Part shown: one piece after another, positions 26,301 to 38,300 of the stretch
Layout of the letters: every line of letters begins with the position of its first letter
How positions within the stretch are numbered: the first letter of the stretch is position 1
Source: Burhinus oedicnemus
Lineage: Eukaryota > Chordata > Aves > Charadriiformes > Burhinidae
Direction: 5' to 3'
Length of the DNA: 64,000 nt
Assembly (NCBI GenBank): GCA_008921705.1
Contig: VFFE01007568.1
Span: 297,856 to 361,855 of the forward strand
Translations under genes and position numbers: made by a program
Notes under the pieces: generated by a model
What the model was told of the DNA's origin: nothing
The model's input: only the letters and a program-made list of their open reading frames with translations
The model's database searches: none

Positions 26301-29300
26301 AGGAAGCAAGTATTTACAGTTAAGACTTAAAGTCTGAAATGCTGTTCTGCACTTACGTACCTGTGTTCTGTCCAAGTTGCAGCAGTCTTTTTTCCATAAT
26401 GACCAAGTAGTTAGTACACTCATGCAGGGTGTCATAAGCCATCTTTTCCCTGGTTTGACAGGACTCTTTAATCTCCTTTGTCAGGAGGTAAAGGTACCGA
26501 GGTAAAGGCTACAACGAGAAGAATTATTTTCCACCTATCCAGTTAAACTGTTCCATCTTGTGTTAAAAGCCTAAAGTCTCATTAGGCCTGAAGGAATGAA
26601 CGTGGCTTGCCAGGTTTGTGGATGAAAGGGGGATTGAGTTCTCATCCAAAGGCTGTTTTTCTATTTTAGAGTGAATATCACCAGTTTTCAGAAACCAGAA
26701 CCCAAGTCTCTCAGTACAACCTGGTGACAGACAAGAGACTGAAACACTGCACATACTATTGGATCATAGACTCACACAAACCTTCTCTCACCAAGGATGA
26801 CAGTTGTACTGGGCCTTTACTGGACTGGGGTTGGTCAATGAATTATCATGTTATATGGAAAAACTCAGTAGATAGCTGCATTTCACTGGGCTGTGAGATG
26901 TGAGCATAAAATGCTGTACAGAGGGTAAAGGGCAAAGTTATGTATACATGAGGGGTGAGCATAACAGTAGACTTGTAAAAATAACAGCGGTCGAGTACCT
27001 CTTCTGGTAGCCTAACCAAAAATATAAAAACAGAAGCAGCCTAAAGAACACAAACCGTCATCAGCTTTACTGGTCCAGAAAAAGGTGACTTGAATCACAG
27101 AATTTCAGCAAGAATAATTTTGCATGAGATGTCTAAGTGGGTCATTATGTATATTTATCCAAAGATAGTAATGTAAAGATAATGTAAAGAATATATGTTA
27201 TGAGATATTAGGCATTAAAAAACAACATTGTAGAGTATTTTACATATTCAGAGACATTCTCAAATGCAACCAGCAGGCAAATAAGAGTGTTTTCAGATAG
27301 ATTTCTGCCTGAATGGCAGAGCCAGATATGACCAATTAACACAGACATTTTAGGGTCTGGGGAAAAAATATTTTTTCTTTTTTTTAACAGTTTGAACCTA
27401 ACATCTCTTACAGAAATATAAAGAAGATCTTAAGTGTTCATGTTTTGTTAAGTAAAGAAAGAAACCAGAACACAGACCACTATTCACTGCCACTCACAAG
27501 CTGACATCACTTTGTACTCAGTACATTCAGCAAAGTCTCAAATGCAAAATTCCTAGTCAGCATTCCACATTGCCCCTAGTCGGAGCAGACCATAACAATG
27601 AGATGTTCTCCTCCTGTACTTGGACAGCTACTGAAGCAGGCTGATCCTTTGGTTAAAATGTACTCTATTAGAGAAACCACTCCTGGCAACTGAGAAGAAG
27701 AAAACAAAGTAAGATGCTTCCGAAACATTTCTTTCTTTCTTTTCATCTGATTGAGCAAAATTTCCCCATAAATATTTCAGTTCACCATATTTAATAGTAG
27801 ACTGATTAACAATAACAGGGTTGTTCTCTTGCATAATATCTGTTCTGTTATTTGAGAAACAGAACATGAACCTTGTAATCAAAGACCACTTTACAGTAGT
27901 GCATTAAGCCCACGTGAGTGCACTTTTGGACCTATGCCTGCCAAAGGTCAGGAATCACACCAAAGAAAAAGGTACAAGTCTTAATAATAGAACGTACTGT
28001 TATAGTTTGCTAATAAAGAAAGATTCTTCCCAGCCGCTAACAGAGTGAAGGTAAGATAGCCTGACGCACTCCAGGAAAGAACTGAAGTTGGTTGTGACAC
28101 CTCCACTTTGACCTTTAACTACTTTTTAAACACTTATGCCTTTTACATCTTTTCACTGTAATTTTCCATGATGAGCTATGCCCCCTTTCACTGGCAAATA
28201 AACCCTGCTCTGATGTACAAGCTTCTTTTGTTCTTCCTTATTAAATTTTTACCTTCTGTTCTCTTGATACAGCTGGGTAACTGCATCTAGTGGGTGCTGG
28301 TTGCCAAAGGAGGCTGTGATCAAAAAACATATAAGGGCCTTGAATCCGCATTACACAGGTCTTGGGAGTAACAGAGGAGGAAAGGCTTAACACAGAGCAG
28401 CTAGTGTGCCTCAGCCTCATGTGCCCTCTGTACTATGACAGGGCTGGTTTCTAAATAGCCTTGTCTGTCCTCTTGTCCTTCAGGTGCCTGTTAGACTTAT
28501 CTGAGCCTGAATCTCACAGTAAAGTATTTTTTTCCATTTTGCTCCACACAACACAGCTCTCTCCGGAGCATTTGGCCTCACCTTCTGCATAGTCTGTTGC
28601 TCTCAGGCTCCTTTCCAGGAGCTGAAACCCCCCAAAAGTGTGGTGCTCCGTAGGGAAGGACTGTACTGCAGGCTCTGTTCAAGAATGTACAGAGCTGGAC
28701 AGCCACCAGATCTCAACATTTCTAATTTGGGACTAAAGTAGTAGCAAAACATTGTCTAAATCAGCAGGCAGTCCGGCTATCTATATATAGCTTCCATGGT
28801 TTTTTAGTAGCTTTAAAGACAGCGAAAGTAGCATTGATTTGTTGTATGCACCCAAAAAAAGACTAAAAATAGGCATCTTACCCACCAGTGCCTCAAATCA
28901 TTTACTGGCATCCTTTCAGGCTGCAGTTAATTATGCTTGCCTGAGGTATCAAATGGAAAAAGACACACTGTCGCAGAGAATGAAGGGCAGGTGTTTGTCA
29001 TCACTGAGACCGGTTAAGTCCGCAGCATTAGGCTCTTCCTTTCTTTAACAGAGGGTGCCCAGGTTGGGTTGCTTTTGATCTCTGGCTCCGAAAGGCAACA
29101 TCAGCCTTGTTCAGTGCTTCTCTTTGGTCCTCCCTGGGCAGGGAAAACATGCAGTATTCCTGCAGAGAACTCATCTGGCTCTTCTTCTGCCTGCCCTGAT
29201 GCTTATAGACTTGAAATCCTCTCTGACTGACTTTTCTGACTTCTTTCTAGAAAAGCAACCATTGTAAACATGCTCAGATATCTCCATCTGAAAGCTTAAG

Positions 29301-32300
29301 AGACCCGTTGTCAGCTTTGCAGTGTTAGAAGGGTTATTTGAATGTCTGAATTATGCCCCAGTAAACCTGAGTTTATTTATTTACTGTATTTTTCCTGAAT
29401 CAGCGAGGGTGGAAAAACTGCCCTATGTAAAAAAAGATGATTTTTGGAACACCTTTTCCTTGAAGAATTGATACCACTAAAAGAACTAATTCTACCACCC
29501 TTATTCATGATGAGTGGTATTTGTCAGGGGTGAGGAAGAAGGGAGGAGGGATGTCAGAGTGCAGCCTTTAATGTACGTGTTTACAGGTGAATTTAGTCTG
29601 CAAAGAGTTCGGAGATTTTTTTCTATTTTTAGAACATCAAAGATTTCTGTGGAAGCTTTATCCAGAACTAATTTTTCTTCCTCAGGCATACACTTCTCTT
29701 CTTTGCTTCTGAGAATTTGAAGTAGCTTAGCAAAAAATATCAGCTTTCCTTTACTTGTTTGATCTCTAACTTCCATTGAGCTTTTCATCCTTTGTGATTT
29801 AATTTTATCTAAACCTTGATCCTACTGTGCTATCAACAAAATTCACACTAAGTACAGCTTACCTGTTATGAAAAAAATCAATTCTGCTTTTATTTGTGTG
29901 GAAATCATACAAAACTCTTCACAGTAGAACAGAGGCACATTCACATAAAATGAAAAAGGGAAGAGCACCACTGATTGTTTGGAGACTAATAAATGTCAAT
30001 AGTTCTGTTAGCATGAGGTCATTAAAAGCATTCTGTAGTCTCTTTTCCCTCTTTTGAAATGGTTAGAGAAGGACAAACTCTAGCATTCATGAATATGAAA
30101 GACTGAGAGAAACAATAAGCTGGGCATAGCGAAACGCAGGAAAATAGCTCACAGTTGCAAAGAAACAATCTCAGTTTCTGACCTGAAATTCCTCTGCAAT
30201 TTCAGTTGGCCTTTGCAACACCATAAATTGATAAGCGTTGAATTACTTAGGGGTTGTGGGGTGGGAGGGAGGTTGATGCAAGCAAAAGTCAAGTTTGGGG
30301 GTGAAATTACTGGGTTCATTTTATTTTGTCATTTTTGAACTTCTGAAATACTGAAAAGCTTATTACATTTCCACTGTGTATGGAGATATTTCTTTTTTGT
30401 TAAGTAGATTCCAAAGAAACTTTGGCATATAGGAAAAATAATGTGAAACAGCAGAAACTTCACTCTGGGTGTTAATACTTTCTTAACACTTTTAGGGTCT
30501 AGGATTGGTTTTGTAGTATTTTTCTCCTCTCACAATTGTAAGCAAGTGATTTTCTTTTCACTTTCTCCTTGCATTCTTTTTTCATCTTACTAGTATCAGA
30601 ATAATCATGACTTCATATATGCTGAAAAGGCTGCTTCTAAGGAAGACAGCAAAACCAGTAAATATTGTAGGCTTCCCCTGGGAAATATCCTTTGTTTCTT
30701 TCTACAGTCAAGGGTAAGAAGGGGAATAAATTGCTCAATCTGTAAAAGGAACAAATCTAACGTCCATTGGGTGATAACTTCTGCTGTTTGCAGTCATAAG
30801 GCTGGATTATTCACTTAGTGAATCAGGTTATCCTTGACCTGTTTTCCAAGTCATGATGCCCCTGAAATTTCACAGATCACCAAGTTGGTGAATTAATATT
30901 TTGACCCTACAGTCAATGCAAAAATCTTGTCAGCTTGACAGAAGTGGAGTTTTTCAGCAGTCCGTCTATGGACTACCAAACAGGCCAGAAACCACCATCT
31001 CCCCAAAGCCTCAGAGATTCCTTTTTGATGTTTTTGCAGGTCTTTCTCACTGTATCCCACTGAACATACTCTGGAGAACAAGCTGCTTCTGGCAGTAATG
31101 AGCACACCATGGTGTGTGTTGGGTGACCCAGAGACACTGTTCAGATCTCAGGGTACTGATCCAATTACTGGAGGTGTCAGTGATCTCCCTGTACTTACTG
31201 ACTGTAAGGGGACTGTAGAGCAACTGGGTACCTGACCCATGCCCCTCGGATAGGCATTTGCAACATAGGAGGATCAGTCTAGGCTTGGCTCTTCCCTGTT
31301 TCCCTGAAGTCATCACTTCTGAAATGTTTCACTGTTTCTTAGTTATCTCATTGTCATCAGATCCCTTTTCTACTTCTTAGTTTCATCCAGTTAGTTCCAG
31401 TGATGCTTTTTTGTACTATATTTTCTCCTCATCATGAGGGGCCTTGATGGAGATTTGATAGCTAACCCATAGAGCCAGAAGCTGAAAAGACTAAAACCGG
31501 AGGGAAGAAAATGTGTCTTAAAGTAGGGAGTCTTGTTTTGCTTGTTATAGTGTTTATGACTACAAAAAACCTGAAGCAGTCCCCATAAACAGCTTAAGTA
31601 AAATGTTACCTTATGACTTTATTGTTAAACCATATGCTGAACTCGAAGGATGCCCAAGATGAAGGTAATAATGAGGGATACGACAAGCATAGTGTGCAGA
31701 AATTAATACCATCATTCTAGAGAAAGGTTAATTGACTACTTTGAGATAGTACTGGAGAGCTCTAAAACATACAGCAAACAAGTTTTGCAATGATTTAATC
31801 ACATGAGGTCTGGAAAAACATCATGATCAGTTAATCAGTGCAGCGTTTTATATTGCCAGGGGATAGGTCTTCATTCAATGGACTGAAAGATCCATGCCAT
31901 TTTAAAGACAGCAGAATGATGAATTAAACTGTAGAGTTTAAGACAGGCTAGACAATACAATATTCCTGAACAATATTCAGTATTTTGTCTAAAACATGTT
32001 CATTCTTAAATGAAGCTCAACCGCACCCTGCAAATTATTTTCTACGCTAACCTATTACCAACTCCCAAGTGCAGATTGTATCCCTAATTTCATTTTTCAC
32101 TTCATGATTTTACTTGAATGTAGTGACTAATACGTGTTGATAAAAAGAAGGAAAAGATGAAACCCAGGTTTTCACTTCACAAACGCAGGTGCCATCCCTG
32201 TCACTTTTACCTTTCTCTCTTTCTTTCTCTGTAGCGCTATAGCACTTAGGGGTTCTGAGCCAGCTGCAGTATGCCTTTGCTGTTAGACAGCTGAAGCTGT

Positions 32301-34701
32301 GTGCTGACAAAACAGATATACCAAATGCGAATACGAAAGAAGGATGAAAGCCATGTTTCCATGGTTAACACAAGGAGCTGTAAAGATTAGAATCCAGTTC
32401 TTCCAAGTCTCACCCAGCCTATAGACTTTATAAGTTTGTATATAGACACAGAAATTCTCGCTGTATTGAATAAGGCTAACAAATTATTTCAAGCTTCTGT
32501 TTGGTTCTGATACAACAACAATTTTAATTTTTCCAGCTGCTGACAGCACAGGACAGAATATACCCTCCTTCCCATCATTTCTGAAATACGTTAAATGTAA
32601 AAGTAGCTGGTTAAAAAATGTTGACGCTTCCCAGTATTTCAAAACAAGGCACTTAAGAAGGTCTAAACCTGGCCTTGCACATATGCAAATACCTATGCCA
32701 CATGTGAAGTAGGTAGCAATGTTCATTTTGTGAAGTTCTGTCTATTCACTGTGCATGAAACGAGAGGAGGACTAAAAAGTGTGTTCTGCCAGTGAGGGAG
32801 AAAATGCCATCTAAAGAACCCCCAAGTACAGAAAGCGCACCTAGGGAAATAAGCAAAGAATAAACAAGCAGCACTCCATTCACTTTGCAAAAAGGCCTGG
32901 ATTTTCTCATGACATGCTCTAAACGGTGGGCAAATGTCTTATAGCTCTCCCAGGGAAACTCATTTAGCTCAGAAGCTGCTGCAAAAAGTAATGGGAGTGG
33001 GTTCTTCTCCTATGACTGGGACCTGCCTTGGAACCTGAGTATCACAACCTGATCTGAAAAGCTAATGGTTAATAATGTCAAAGCGAGAGAGAAATTTGCA
33101 AATGGACTTTCAACATGACGTTTGAGCAAGTGCTGGGAGTACAGAAATGCCCTCGGTGCTTCACAGCAGGCCAACAACAGCAGCTTGAGCACCAGACAAA
33201 AGAGTCTGTGCTTTCAGATCTGTAAGCAGTGGATTAAAGGTATAAAATTCTGGTTTAGAATTTCTAGCTTATCAAATTAGAATGACGGAACACATGTTTT
33301 ACCACCATTTCTACAACTTAAAAATTAGTACAAAACACAAATGAGCAAGAACACAAGTTTGTGTTTCATAACAGAGGGGCTTCAGGGCTAGTCCAGCCTA
33401 GCAGTGCCCTCAGAGCCTCAACACGAACTAGCCAAGCAAGACAGCAACTTGCCTTCTCCATCCTGTAGCTCCTTGCTCATATAATTGACCTTCTTGTTGC
33501 TTTCTTTTGTAATTGTTCTTATGATGCATGAATTGCAGATAGGTCTTTCATTCACATAAGAATAAATACTGTTTAATGTATATTCTGCTCTATAAGGTTA
33601 CATAAAAACAGTTTACTAGGTATTTGAGAGCACACCTCTATTTACAGGAAATTATAATGCACTGTGATTCCAAATGGCAGAAAATTCCTTTCTTAAGACC
33701 AAGCTAAGACATTGCAATTATTATGAGGTTTAAGACACACTTCTCAGTGCAACTTTTTTTGTTCTTAACTTCAGTGACTTTGCTCAACAGTCTGCTTTTA
33801 ATAGACTTCATACACATGCATCTTCCTATACACTGTAGCTTATCCAAACAATTTTTTTCAGTTGCAAACAGAAGTACACTTCTGAAGTAACTGTCTCAGT
33901 GGCTCCACTTACTGTGCTTCTATTCTCATTTCCAGGAAATATTTGGAGTGCATAAACTGTATTGCTTTTGGAAAAAAAAACAAGCAGGAAAAAACCTTCA
34001 GGAGTTCACGTAGTACACTCCAGCTGTAAATGGGCATTTAGACCACAGGACCAGACTAAAACTGATCCAGAACAAAGATAAATAATATTGGGGATGGGAG
34101 TAGGTGTCAGATCATCAGCACCAGCTGTTTTTCTCTATAAATCTACTCTTACACCAGCTAGTAGGGATATATCTCCCAGTTACCTGATTCCATATGGTAG
34201 ATATCTCTGTAAGTCCTTTTGATGGATTTGGGTTTAGGATAGGCCCTGAAAGCATTTGCTGATAGGCAGAAAACTTCTTTGGCTAAGCAGGGCTTTTTCC
34301 AAAAAAATTCTAGAAGCATCCATTTCCCTATGCATAATAGTTTGTAATATGCTGTCCTCCTTCTTTCTGGAACTGCCAGAATACAGCACTGTAGAAGGAG
34401 GAGCAGCAGCAATGTGCAAAGAAGGCTGATATCTCATATGACCATTACAAAATCTGCAATGTTTACAATGTGTTTCCCTTTTTTTAAATTTAATTCTGTG
34501 TGGCTGATATCTATCTCTTTCATGAAGCTGATAATCTTCTCTCTCTAGAAGAAAAACTCGTTTTCCACGGACACCTCCTAAGTGACAGATACTTTTGCTC
34601 AGTGCCAAAGGTTTTTCCAGCCCTGATGGCCCCTCAGGCTGCTGAGATTAAGGCACAGCAGCACCTAGGCCAACAGCATGCAAAGATGTTCTGCAGCTAG
34701 C

Positions 34702-34776
34702 ATCATAGAATCACAGAATGGTTTGGGTCGGAAGAGGCCTTTAAACATCATCTAGCCCAAGCCCCTGCCATGGGGG
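34702..34776 (-). mobile_element. CR1 LINE, 3'-terminal arm of an interrupted copy
   Basis: The plus-strand text begins 'catcatagaatcacagaatg' and continues through 'catctagccc' and 'cccctgccatgg'. This is the reverse complement of the terminal 3' UTR of an avian CR1, including its ATTCTATGAT-type octamer end. The copy therefore runs right to left and its 3' terminus is at 34702. The match stops after 'ccatggg'. The sequence expected next ('...gatcaggttgctcaaagccctgtcc') reappears about 0.49 kb further on, at 35261-35312. The two arms are thus one element split by a younger insertion. Confidence 0.88.
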
Positions 34777-34777
34777 A

Positions 34778-34855
34778 AGAATAGAATAGAATAGAATAGA
34801 ATGAAGAATAGACTAGAATAGAATAGAATAGAATAGAATAGACTAGACTAGAATA
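34778..34855 (-). repeat. Interrupted (GAATA)n microsatellite tail of the nested CR1
   Basis: About 78 bp of GAATA units interrupted by GACTA variants and one GAAGAATA irregularity. Read on the minus strand it is TATTC/ATTCT, the 3' tail of the CR1 copy that follows. It is the decayed counterpart of the perfect repeat at 43268-43346. Confidence 0.9.
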
Positions 34856-34924
34856 TTTCAGTTTGAAGTTACCCACAATGTTCATCTAGTTCAACTGCCG
34901 GACCAAGTCAGGGCTGATCAAAAG

Positions 34925-35251
34925 TTAAAGCATGTTATTAAGGGCATTGACCAAACGCCTGTTGAAAACAGACAGGCTTGGGGCATCAACCACCTCTCTA
35001 GAAAGACTGTTCCAGTGTTTGACCACCCTCAGGGTAAAGAAATGCTTCCTAATGTCCAGTCTAAACCTCCCCGGGCACAGCCTTGAAGCATTTCCACACT
35101 TCCTATCACTGGATCCCAGGGAGAAGAGATCAGCACCTCCCTCTCCACTTCCCCTTCTCAGGATGCTGTAGAGAGCAATGAGGTCGACCTTCGGCCTCCT
35201 TTTCTCCAAACTAGAAAAACCCAAAGTCCTTAGCCATTCCTCACAGGACAA
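34925..35251 (-). pseudogene. CR1 ORF2 C-terminal remnant (open, no start)
   Basis: This is a 108-codon open frame covering the extreme C-terminus of the CR1 ORF2 polyprotein, downstream of the RT domain. Recognisable stretches are EKRR near the start, [23 protein letters not shown] and [14 protein letters not shown]. These are the conserved tail motifs of CR1 ORF2, whose function is not well defined. The frame is intact to its natural stop at 34925-34927. It has no start of its own, because the first codon at the 5' edge is TTG and the rest of ORF2 was never inserted (5' truncation). It is a dead fragment and not expected to be expressed. Confidence 0.88.
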
Positions 35252-35260
35252 ATCAAGTCA

Positions 35261-35312
35261 GGACAGATCAGGTTGCTCAAAGCCCTGTCCAATCTGTCAT
35301 TGAACACGTCCT
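35261..35312 (-). mobile_element. CR1 LINE, upstream arm of the interrupted copy
   Basis: The plus-strand text 'gatcaggttgctcaaagccc' followed by 'tgtccaatctg' and 'ttgaacac' is the reverse complement of a CR1 3'-region segment. That segment lies just upstream of the one at 34702-34776 in the element. Together the two arms make a short (about 125 bp) 5'-truncated CR1, split by the nested copy. Similarity fades after about 35310. Confidence 0.75.
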
Positions 35313-38300
35313 CTCTGGCTGCCTTTAAACAACCAGGTTCTCAGTCACAGCTGCATTGACCACACAAAGCTTTAGATTGCCATTTGTCTCTGAGTGCATA
35401 CACCCCCATCATCCTCTCAAGCACACGTTCAAGAATGTACACATGGACAAGACACAAATTCTTGGTTTATGTAGAGGCAGTTCTGAAAACACACTTCTGA
35501 GAGTGAATAAGGATTGGTTCTTGAGGTCCTGATGAGGGGAGGACAACCTGAGCAAACCACTTCAAGTGCACAGTTCAAAGTTACATGTCTGGTACAGCCT
35601 TATGCAGGACAAGATTTGTTCTGAACAGGCTGGTTCTGGTAGGAAAAATTGTCTGGCTGTGTTAGCATGTAGCTCTGCTGAGGTTAACATAGCTCTTTCT
35701 CAGTGTATTGCCGTGCACAGACAAATCCTACATGCACCGTGTTCTGTACAGTCACAGGATGCCAACCTGAGAGAGCGTTCACAAGAGCTTGTGCTGAAAA
35801 CCGACAGAGCTGGCTCCTGAGAAGGAGCAAATACAAAGTGCAGGATGAGAGACAATTTGGCAACAGGGGATTTTGCCTCAGGGTTTCATGCCCTCACATC
35901 TGTGTTGTTTTCTTCTTCGAAAACACAGAAATGAATAGCTTAAAAATATTTGCAAAAATGGTACAAAATGAAATTTTTGGCTGACATTCAAAAGAACAAA
36001 AAGGCTTTAGCATTTTAATGGAGATCCTTAGAAGAGGACGCTAGCAGAAAACCATTGTAGTCAGTTAGGCGATATGCACTGATTTCAGCTGAGTTTTTCT
36101 TATGTGTATCTACATCTAGTGGGTTTTAGTTTCTTGCAGGTTAATCACAACTGGACTGTGAGAAAGAAAATGAGTCCATTGCAAGGATGAGTCAACTGAA
36201 ATGATTAAAAAGTACTGAAGCTCTGTATCATTTGTCCTTTGTATGTAATTGATGAGGTTGGGTTATCAGTTTCACACTTATGAAAGTATGAGGGCACTTG
36301 TCAGAAAACTAGATTTCGGAGAACTCTTCTTCCCTTACTTGTCATCTTTTATTTCCCTTTATTCTTTTCTTTCATTTTCACTAAAATTAGAAAATGTTGC
36401 TTCTGTTATGTAGTCAAAAAGACTGGTCATTAATCTTGCTGCATTCCTCTAATTTTCTTTTGAGAAGGATGCTTTTAGTGAAGCTCCTATTTCTGACTCA
36501 GACCTCACTTCTTAAGAGTGGCTGATGTGAACCATAATATGTAGCAACCTAATTTAGACTTTCAGGCTTCTCATACTTTCTGTGCCATATTTACTTCTAC
36601 TTCACAAACTTATAAAAACACAATTATCACTGACTTTGAAATGTTTTCAGGAGCACAACCCTCTAGGGCAGATCCAGCTTCCTTGCAGCACGGTAGGTAG
36701 AAGCTCCAAATACAAAAGCTCTACATTACAAAAATGCTGCAGCATCTTCGTTCACTGTGCTGAGGAACATTTTTTCATTCCTTTAGTCAGTACTGGAGCA
36801 TATGCAGAGGCATTGCTGATGGCCTAATCACGTATGTTAATTAACAATCCCCTGTCACACTTCACAGCTATGAGAACAAACTAATTCAGTAACTCCAGTT
36901 CCATCTGCATTTTTGAATGCTGAGCAGTTCACTCTCTTCTTGCTTTCTGTCACACTGTAGACATAAAAGATAAGGCTGGCTAAAGTGACTAATGCACACA
37001 TAATCTGCAAGGTGGCTTTGTAATCCATCAATATGAGAGCTGCTACAAATCTATGACGTAGTACGATTCGTTCCTCCCTGATCTGGAGACTGTTTGGTTT
37101 TAAGGTCAGTCTGGTTTTGACTTGTCCATAAACATGCCAAGGGAATAAGGCAATTGAGGCATAAATCACTTAGTGATTTCTGAAGTAATGCAGAGTGGAG
37201 TGAGATTTTTCCCTAGCTCCACTGCCAATATCAACACTGCTTCTGTAGAGTTCTGATAACCATTTCTGCCTTCTACCTGTGAGACTTCTGCTGCATGCTA
37301 GTTTCTTTCTCTCGGGTGTTTTACTGACGTCTATACTATTTCTTTTTACATGTCTTTTATCCAGACATCACAAGTTTTACTAAAAGTTAAACTTTGGCTT
37401 TCTGTTTTGATTTTTTTTTAATCAGTTTGACTACTACTCAAGTATTTAATTTAATTTGTACTGCTGTGTCATCTTTATATGTTGTCACATATAGATAGCC
37501 TTACTCAAGGTCCAACAGGAACTGTGATTTTTAAGGAATCTAAGCTCTGATCAGAGTGCTACTGACTTGACCAGGACTCGTGATTTTGGATACCTAGATT
37601 TTGGGGTACCTACAACAGGGTGCCGTAGAGATGCTGATTTTCGAAGTGTGAACACTTTGCCGCTTCTAAAAATGCAGTTCTTTGCTTTTAGGAACATATT
37701 CTTACTTCAAAATCTAACTTGTGCAGTCCTCTGGATTTGCTAGTGATTTATGAATGAACAGTAACTTGTACACAGACAAACATGGAACATCTGCTTTTAC
37801 CTGTTGGCCGCTATTTTTTATTTAATATTAAAAACACTGAACTACAGCAGTGGATGGGGAAGAGTCAGGTGAGAACTTTTGGTTGGAAAAGAGTATGACA
37901 CACAGAGGTTCAGAGCTCACTGACATTGCCATGAGTTGAATGTCAATGACCAGCCCCCGGCATTCTTGTGCTGGTGATGGGACACCTCTAGAACTGGCTT
38001 TTTCAGAGCACTTACAGGTAAGCTAGGACATGAAGTCTTCATCACATAAACTACTCATTTAACATGTCACTGGAGACCTACCAGAGTTTTAGATCTGAAA
38101 GGAACAAATCTTGCAAGGGTAACTCTTCAGTCGTGAAAAATGGCAGCGACATGACCTACTCACAAAACCAGAAAATCTGGTGGTAGGGAAAATAGGGAGA
38201 ACATTAATGCTTGGAGTGGTCGCCCATCCTACACTTACACTACCAAAGTGGCCATCGTTATTTCCTTGGGGGTTTTTATTTTGTTTTTTCCCCGTTGCTC

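Larger units (their letters stand above)
17421..34701. other. Gene-free stretch, no recognisable CR1
   Basis: No gene or transposon recognised. A locally GC-rich segment (about 18220-18610) carries overlapping open frames on both strands (up to 138 codons). These are rich in Pro, Gly and Ser and look compositional rather than coding. An excellent polypyrimidine tract ending in 'ctgtag' (about 32203-32235, plus strand) could act as a splice acceptor, but what follows shows no coding frame. The rest is AT-rich with short homopolymers. Confidence 0.55.
34778..35255 (-). mobile_element. CR1 LINE, 5'-truncated copy nested inside another CR1
   Basis: This is a minus-strand CR1 fragment of about 480 bp. 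It comprises the C-terminal end of ORF2 (separate entry), a short 3' UTR ending 'cttcaaactgaaatattct' in sense, and an ATTCT-type tail. It is 5'-truncated, as most CR1 copies are. The flanking sequences on both sides belong to another CR1, so this element is the younger of the two. No clear target-site duplication is visible, which is usual for CR1. A sister copy with about 93-94% identity by eye lies on the plus strand at 42867-43346. Confidence 0.9.

Noticed and set aside
32203..32235. Strong polypyrimidine tract plus AG, like a splice acceptor
   Set aside because: No coding frame or donor follows convincingly. Such tracts are frequent in AT/CT-rich introns and deserts.
36855..37169. Minus-strand frame with a single membrane-like segment
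   Set aside because: One hydrophobic stretch is common in chance ORFs; no signal peptide, motif or context supports a gene.
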